DNA of 45,950 nucleotides from Planctomycetota bacterium. GTDB taxonomy: Bacteria; Planctomycetota; PLA2. The notes below the pieces were generated by a model that was not told the DNA's origin, did no database searches, and was given only the letters and a program-made list of their open reading frames with translations. Positions 41,073 through 45,950 of the stretch are shown here, one piece after another (positions within the stretch are counted from its first letter, which is position 1; the number at the start of each line of letters is the position of its first letter). A program made the position numbers and the translations under genes. The DNA lies in NCBI GenBank assembly GCA_021776785.1, contig JAJFFF010000001.1:251129-297078 (forward strand). Direction: 5' to 3'.

Positions 41073-42245
41073 CTATCGAACGAGCTTGTCGGCCCACTCC
41101 CACACTTGCTTGGCGAGCGCACTGTGGCCGACTCCGGGGAGCATCGTGCGGGTCAGGTCGGTGAAGCCCAGTTCCGTGAGCGCTTTGACGGCGTGGTCGG
41201 TCTGCGGCTCGATGCCCGGGACCCCGTTGACTTTGCCGTGCGTCCACGTGCGGTGAGGATCTTTGGCGCCGGTCATGATGCGGATCGGCGGCTGTGTGTC
41301 TTTGACCTTGTCCGCGTCGGCGAAGCCCATGCCGGCAAAGTTCGCGCAGGCGGGGGCGGCGAACAACACGCGGTCGGGGTGGCGCGCGGTCATGCCGTAA
41401 CACAGGAACCCGCCGCCGCTGAATCCGGTGATGGCGAACTTACCGCTGCCTGCAAGGCGCTCTTCAATCAGGGCGAGTAGTTTCTCAAGTCCGTCGTGGT
41501 CGAACGGGAAGCGGTCCGCGTTGTGTTTGTCCAAGAGTTCTTGTCCGTAGTACGGATACTTCTTGGCGTTGAGCGCGTTTGTGTTCGAGAGCGAGCACGG
41601 CGTGAGGACGATGAACCCGCGGCTGCCGCGCGTCTTCGTGAAGTTGTTCGCGCGCCCGCGAAATCCGGAGCCGGCTCCGTCCACGGCGACCAACACGGGC
41701 CACTTCTTTTTTGGTGTCCAGCCCTTCGGAAGTGAAACGTAGCCGACCATCGGATGGTCGGGATGACGAATCAGCGTCACGCCTTTCTTTGCCTTCGCGG
41801 CCATGCGCTTCCAACGCGCTTTGGATGGGTCGAGGCCCGCCGCGATGAGCGTGTGGAGCTCGTGGCGCGGCTCCTTGCCCGCCTTCGCGAGCTTGTCGTG
41901 CACTTTGGCGGCGTCCGCGTGTGCTTTGTCCCGTCGCTTTTGGAGAGCCGGTGTCGGCTCTTTCGTTTCGGTCAGCGCGTCGACTTCGGTGCTCAACCGC
42001 TCCAAGTCTTTGGCGGCGTGGTCGGCTTGTTTTGCGCGTTGCAGCGCGAGCTTGGCGTCGTCGCGAAAGCCGCCGAGCTTGCACCAGCGCGCGAAGTCGA
42101 TCCACACGCGCGCCAGCTTCGCGTGTTGCTTGGCTTCCGCTTTCGTCGGCGCGGCCATGGCCGATCCGGTCGCGATGGCAACGGCGAGAAGGGCGACAAG
42201 GATGCGGGAGTTCGACATCGCGTTCGTCAATCGGCGGTTGTGCAT
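41073..42245 (-). CDS. Exported alpha/beta-hydrolase (esterase/depolymerase-like)
   Basis: ATG at 42245 (AGG five bases upstream) gives an N-terminal signal peptide ending GSAMA; ATG 42218 is an alternative. The 390-residue product has a helical N-terminal ~140 residues, then an alpha/beta-hydrolase: VLVAVDGAGSGFRGRANNF (oxyanion region), nucleophile elbow GFSGGGFLCYG (GxSxG), acid MTGAKDPHRTW and a His in GVGHSAL. It resembles PHB depolymerase/feruloyl-esterase-like serine hydrolases. It starts 5 bp after the stop of the S41 peptidase gene, so the two form an operon of exported hydrolases. The substrate is unknown. Confidence 0.82.
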   Translation of the reverse strand: MHNRRLTNAMSNSRILVALLAVAIATGSAMAAPTKAEAKQHAKLARVWIDFARWCKLGGFRDDAKLALQRAKQADHAAKDLERLSTEVDALTETKEPTPALQKRRDKAHADAAKVHDKLAKAGKEPRHELHTLIAAGLDPSKARWKRMAAKAKKGVTLIRHPDHPMVGYVSLPKGWTPKKKWPVLVAVDGAGSGFRGRANNFTKTRGSRGFIVLTPCSLSNTNALNAKKYPYYGQELLDKHNADRFPFDHDGLEKLLALIEERLAGSGKFAITGFSGGGFLCYGMTARHPDRVLFAAPACANFAGMGFADADKVKDTQPPIRIMTGAKDPHRTWTHGKVNGVPGIEPQTDHAVKALTELGFTDLTRTMLPGVGHSALAKQVWEWADKLVR

Positions 42246-42250
42246 ACGAC

Positions 42251-43609
42251 CTACTTCTCGGAAATCTTGTGGGTGAGCTTTGCGACCGCGGCTTTCAGCA
42301 CGGGATCCTTGCCGGCGTCGAGCGCGGCCTGCGGCGCGGCTACGGCGACGTCGGGTCGAATGCCTTCGCCCTCGACGCATGTGCCGTCGGGGCGGAGTGC
42401 GCGCCAACTCGGGAGCCAAAGCGTTACGCCGTTGCCGAGCGCGTGCGGCTTGGGGTTGCCTGAGCTGCCGCCGGATCGCGCGCCGATCAGCGTGACGTTC
42501 TTGCCCTGACGCATCATCAGCAAGAACCCTTCGGTCGAGCTAAAACAAGCAGGCCCCATCAACACGGCGACGGGTACGGTGACACGGTTCGCTTCGGCGA
42601 CCGGGGCGAGTGTTCGCGCGGAGATTTTGCCGTCCACGTCTTGCTTGGCGTAGACGACGGCCTTGTCGAGGAAGTGCGCTGCTACGCGTTGCGCCAGCAT
42701 CTCGTTGCCGCCGCCGTTCGCGCGCATGTCGAGAATCCACGCGCGCGGCTTCTCGTTGCGGAGCGCCGTGACGATGGCAGCGACGTCGCTTGCGTCACTC
42801 CACGCGCTCAGGAGCACGTACCGGATGCCGGAGCCCGCCGTCGCCAACGCCAGGCGCGGGCTCACCTGTTGGATCTTGGTGAGGTGGGGCGCGAGCCGGC
42901 TTACAACCACGTTGGGGGACACATCGGCCACATGGGTCGGCAGTCTTGTGCCGTCCGTTTCCACCGCGATGTGGATGTCGCCGATCGCGGCGAGATCGCT
43001 GGCGAGCGTCCGCGCAAACGTCATCGCGCTGCCGGCTTGCGCGAGCGCGTCGTCGCTGAGGGCGTACGTTGCCGTCACTTTGCGCAGCGTGCGGTAGGAA
43101 TACTTCGTCGCCAGGAGCGCGCGAACCTTTTGGATCGCCGCCTTGTTTTTGGCGATGCTGGCCGGCGGTGCACCGACCGCGTCGCTCGTGCGAAACTTGA
43201 CGGCTTTGGGTTCGACGGCGATGCCGCGTTTGGATGCGAAACCGTGGTGGCGCGCGCCATTGATCGAGAAGTGGTACGTGTGGTTGGGCTTGAGCCACAC
43301 GGTGAGCACACAGGTGCGTGCGTCGCGCCAAAACGGCTTCTTGCGCACTTCCGGGAACGCCGGCCCTCCGCCGACAAACGAGTAGGTCCGACCCATGTCG
43401 CGGTCGAATTCGATCACGATCTCGCAGTCCCCCGGGGCTACATCATGCGCGCCCGGCTCGGGCGCGATGGACACGATGCGCGGCGTGGGCGATTTCGCGC
43501 CCGGATTCGGTTTGTCCCCTTGCGGTCGATCGGGTCGGCCCTGGGCCGCGACGACACCTGCGAGCATGACGACGGCGAGTCGGATGCGAGTCATGCGGGA
43601 CATGCCCAT
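42251..43609 (-). CDS. Exported S41-family peptidase with Ig-like N-terminal domain
   Basis: The 452-residue product starts with a signal peptide (TRIRLAVVMLAGVVAAQG). An Ig-like domain of the SbsA/Big_5 type follows (IAPEPGAHDVAPGDCEIVIEFDRDM, about 47-72). The C-terminal half is an S41 tail-specific protease: AWILDMRANGGGNE, the nucleophile region GPACFSSTEGFLLMM, and LIGARSGGSSGNPKPHALGNG. It is shorter than, and only distantly like, the S41 protein at 9567. It is co-directional with the esterase and divergent from the sigma-fusion gene at 43735. Confidence 0.84.
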   Translation of the reverse strand: MGMSRMTRIRLAVVMLAGVVAAQGRPDRPQGDKPNPGAKSPTPRIVSIAPEPGAHDVAPGDCEIVIEFDRDMGRTYSFVGGGPAFPEVRKKPFWRDARTCVLTVWLKPNHTYHFSINGARHHGFASKRGIAVEPKAVKFRTSDAVGAPPASIAKNKAAIQKVRALLATKYSYRTLRKVTATYALSDDALAQAGSAMTFARTLASDLAAIGDIHIAVETDGTRLPTHVADVSPNVVVSRLAPHLTKIQQVSPRLALATAGSGIRYVLLSAWSDASDVAAIVTALRNEKPRAWILDMRANGGGNEMLAQRVAAHFLDKAVVYAKQDVDGKISARTLAPVAEANRVTVPVAVLMGPACFSSTEGFLLMMRQGKNVTLIGARSGGSSGNPKPHALGNGVTLWLPSWRALRPDGTCVEGEGIRPDVAVAAPQAALDAGKDPVLKAAVAKLTHKISEK

Positions 43610-43734
43610 AAGCCTACGTCAATCGGCCCCCGGCGCGGCCCGCGCCGATCCTCGCACGCGAGAAATACGGGCAGCCCGCGACAAAAAATCGTGATCGGTT
43701 GAGACGCGTGCGGCGCCTGGTGCACTATGGATGT

Positions 43735-45411
43735 GTGCAGGATCAGTTGCGGGACGCGCTGCGGCGCTTTTTTGACGAGGGGGACGCGCTTGCGATGGAG
43801 GAGCTCGTCCGGCGGACGCGCCCGCGCCTGACCAAGATGGCGCGCCGCATCGGGGCGCCGCAGGATGCCGAAGACAGTGTGCAGGCGTCCTATCACGCGT
43901 TGCTGCGCTTGGGTTCTGTCCCGGACGCTCCGATTTTTCCGTGGCTCGTCACGACGGTGGTTCGAGTCGCGTACCGGAAGAAGGCGACGGCGCTGCGGCA
44001 GCGGGCTTTGGCGGAACGATTGGCGCGTCCGCAAGATGCCGTAACCCCTCCGCAGCAGGCGCTTGCCGATGAACGTGCGCGTCTTGTCCGCCGCGGCGTG
44101 GCCCAGCTCCCCGACCGCTACCGTCATCCTCTCATTCTGTATCACTTGGAGGGGTTGACGGTACGCGAAACCGCGGCGTTGCTGGGCGTTGCGGACTCGA
44201 CCGTGACGACTCGCTTGCAACGTGGGCGTTCGCTTTTGCGGTCGCGACTGGGGGCGACGTTTGCCCTTGGTGCGTGCGCGGTGCCGTGGGTACTGATGGA
44301 TGGTTGGCAGTGGGCGGCGCCTTACGCGTCGATCGGAGGAGCAGCGGTGAAAGCAAAAACAGCGGTGGCGTTGGCGAGCGTCGGACTTACGGCGGGTGCG
44401 CTCGGGATTGTGGTGGGGGCTACAAGTTGGGCCACGCCCGCTTCGGCCAACGGGCGTGCGCCGCGCGACGATCCCGGTGCTGTGCGCGACGTCGCGCGAC
44501 TCACCGCGACGGTTCGCGCGCGTGATGCGGAGATCACGAAGCTGCGAGCGCGCGTTGCAAACGTCGAATCCGAGGCCGAATCGGGCGCTGCGAAACGAAC
44601 GAATGGGCTGCGTACGGGCCGAGGCGATTTGGCGTCCGCAGCCCAGGCCGCGGCGATGGCGATGTTTGTTACCCGCATCTCGATGGAAGATGCGCGTGCG
44701 TCCGCGCACCGCCTCGGAGTCACGGAGGAGGAGTTGGCGGTGTCCTTGGACTTGTTCAATGCGATCCGAAACGACGCGGATCCGGTCGTCAAGCAAGCGA
44801 TGAAGGATCGGTTCGCGGAACTCGGTGACCGACGCGTGTCCGCCGCCACGGCGCTCTTGCGCGGAATTGACGCCAAGGGACCCGAGGTCGTCACGGCGAT
44901 GCAGCACTTTGTGAATGCCGCCCACGTCGAATCGCAAGCGCAGCACTGGGTGGACACGCTGGCCGACCACATGACCCCGGGCACGACAAAACTGCGCTTG
45001 ATCGAATCTCTCTCTTCGGTCAAGTCCGCCACCGTGCACGCCTATCTCGTGGAGCGTGTGGCGCGCGAGGAAGACCCGTACGTGTTTGGCAGCATCCTGT
45101 CCCACCTGGGCGACCTCAAGGACGATCGACTCGTCCCGCACGCGTCGCGCGCCCTCGCGAGCGGAAAAAACAAACCGCACCGGTACTACTGGTTGCACGC
45201 CTTGGCCAAGCTGGGCGGCGATCGCGCAAAGCGAGCGTTGATCGAGCACCTGCATCGTCCGCCGGATTCCGACACGCTGCACGCCATCGAAGCACTGGAA
45301 CGAATCGACAAGAGAGCCGCCCAGCAAGAAGCGAGAAGGCTCATCCACGAAACAAACCTCAAAGCGCTATCAAAAGCAGACAAAGAAAAGCTAAAAACAA
45401 AAGCAAACTAA
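43735..45411 (+). CDS. ECF-type sigma factor fused to membrane segment and helical C-terminal domain
   Basis: The start is uncertain; GTG 43735 (558 residues) fits the usual ECF beginning, while the frame opens at TTG 43699. Residues 1-175 carry sigma region 2 (LTKMARRIGAPQDAEDSVQASYHALLR) and region 4 (LPDRYRHPLILYHLEGLTVRETAALLGVADSTVTTRLQRGRSLLRSRL). One membrane segment (about 208-230) follows, then a short coiled coil (VARLTATVRARDAEITKLRARV) and ~250 residues of helices. HEAT-like units near the end include PYVFGSILSHLGDLKDDRLVPHASRAL. The last ~50 bp are A-rich and encode a Lys-rich tail, a sharp compositional shift leading into repeat copy 2. Confidence 0.85.
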   Translation: MQDQLRDALRRFFDEGDALAMEELVRRTRPRLTKMARRIGAPQDAEDSVQASYHALLRLGSVPDAPIFPWLVTTVVRVAYRKKATALRQRALAERLARPQDAVTPPQQALADERARLVRRGVAQLPDRYRHPLILYHLEGLTVRETAALLGVADSTVTTRLQRGRSLLRSRLGATFALGACAVPWVLMDGWQWAAPYASIGGAAVKAKTAVALASVGLTAGALGIVVGATSWATPASANGRAPRDDPGAVRDVARLTATVRARDAEITKLRARVANVESEAESGAAKRTNGLRTGRGDLASAAQAAAMAMFVTRISMEDARASAHRLGVTEEELAVSLDLFNAIRNDADPVVKQAMKDRFAELGDRRVSAATALLRGIDAKGPEVVTAMQHFVNAAHVESQAQHWVDTLADHMTPGTTKLRLIESLSSVKSATVHAYLVERVAREEDPYVFGSILSHLGDLKDDRLVPHASRALASGKNKPHRYYWLHALAKLGGDRAKRALIEHLHRPPDSDTLHAIEALERIDKRAAQQEARRLIHETNLKALSKADKEKLKTKAN

Positions 45412-45950
45412 CACCCAAGAGAACCGCCCAACCCATACCAGGCAATGCGGTAGGCAATGCGGTACCGGGTTCGATTTTTTCTTCCGTAAGTGCTTGTTAG
45501 TTCTTGCTTTATGGGCGTCAGGTGCGGCATTCGTGCCGCAAATCCGGGCTTGAAACGGCGTGTCAGAAGCCAACAGTGCCCAAAACGGCGATTCCGGGCC
45601 GTCTGGACGAGGCCGGTGCGGCACAAATGCCGCACCTAGACGATATTAGTTGTTATAGAGCAAGAGGTTAGGGCCGAAAAAATCCAACCCGGTACCGCAT
45701 TGGGGTACCGGGTTGGGGCCGTGGTGGTTTGGGTTCGGGGTTGCTTTTGTATGGATTCTTTTCTTTTTGCTGCTTTCGGGTTTTTGCGTGTTTTTGTTGC
45801 TGGTTCTAGCCCTAAAACAAGCGAGTCGTCGCGGAGCGCCGCGCGCGCTCGCTGTTTTGCGGATCGCAGTTCGCTTGCCGCATCGCATGACACAGGGCCC
45901 CCTTTCCCCCAGCTCTCGGGTCGCGCGTTTGATGTTTAGGCGTTGTCGGG
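45412..45950. repeat. Nested palindromic element, copy 2 (core 45455-45702) and flanks
   Basis: Terminal inverted repeats of 27 bp with one mismatch pair 45455-45481 with 45676-45702 (CAATGCGGTACCGGGTT then GATTTTTTC). The left end is duplicated (GGCAATGCGGTA twice); the right end is followed by an inverted GGTACCGGGTTGG (45704-45716). Inside are hairpins at 45523-45540 (TGCGGCA/TGCCGCA) and 45615-45636 (GGTGCGGCA/TGCCGCACC), with CCGTAAG after the left T-run. The left flank is A-rich and overlaps the end of the sigma gene; the right flank is T/G-rich. AACCC...GGGTT followed by six T at 45480 could end sigma-gene transcription. No gene is seen from 45703 to the window end. Confidence 0.86.

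Overview
The window is about 46 kb of GC-rich DNA from a Gram-negative-type bacterium. The best guess, made without any database search, is a Planctomycetota-like lineage. The grounds are two ECF sigma factors fused to membrane-anchored C-terminal domains, an FHA/Ser-Thr kinase pair, a large FG-GAP lipoprotein, S41 proteases, long carboxypeptidase-regulatory-type proteins and system II (ResB/CcsA) cytochrome c maturation. Myxococcota or another deep lineage is not excluded. No rRNA, tRNA, CRISPR array, transposase or integrase was seen.

Left part (1-15.5 kb): a 5'-truncated spermidine-synthase-like membrane protein with a TPR-like tail; a secreted His-rich coiled-coil protein with a sigma-54-like promoter and a strong terminator; a methyltransferase; an FHA protein and a small coupled partner, divergent from a membrane Ser/Thr kinase with a ~580-residue outer domain; an S41 protease behind a consensus sigma-54 promoter; a small lipoprotein; and a 14-repeat FG-GAP lipoprotein.

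Central part (16-32 kb): the most interesting region. On the minus strand, from 26489 down to 16181, lie (1) a membrane Fe-S/FAD/cytochrome b oxidoreductase, (2) a 23-haem c-type cytochrome, (3) an outer-membrane beta-barrel protein, (4) a 7-haem lipoprotein cytochrome and (5) an 11-haem lipoprotein cytochrome. Genes 1-2 and 2-3 overlap by GTGA, and 3-4 are 11 bp apart. Together they carry 41 CXXCH motifs and look like a complete inner-membrane to cell-surface electron conduit, a porin-cytochrome extracellular electron transfer system. A DUF2959 lipoprotein gene lies upstream. The divergent set lipoprotein-resB-ccsA (28.1-32.3 kb) encodes the machinery that attaches haem to such cytochromes.

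Right part (32-46 kb): an ECF sigma factor fused through a membrane segment to carboxypeptidase-like modules and a PDZ domain, divergent from a 1049-residue membrane-anchored protein of similar modules; a SEC-C protein; a small membrane protein; RsgA; a compact unit encoding a possible 21-residue peptide; an esterase/S41 pair; and a second sigma factor fused to a membrane segment and a helical domain.

Three intergenic elements of about 250-305 bp (15796-16042, 19258-19561, 45455-45702) appear to form one family of nested palindromes. Each half-arm has a terminal inverted repeat with short tandem duplications at its end, usually a T-run and GTAAG, and an inner GTGCGG hairpin. Two of them bracket the 11-haem cytochrome gene.
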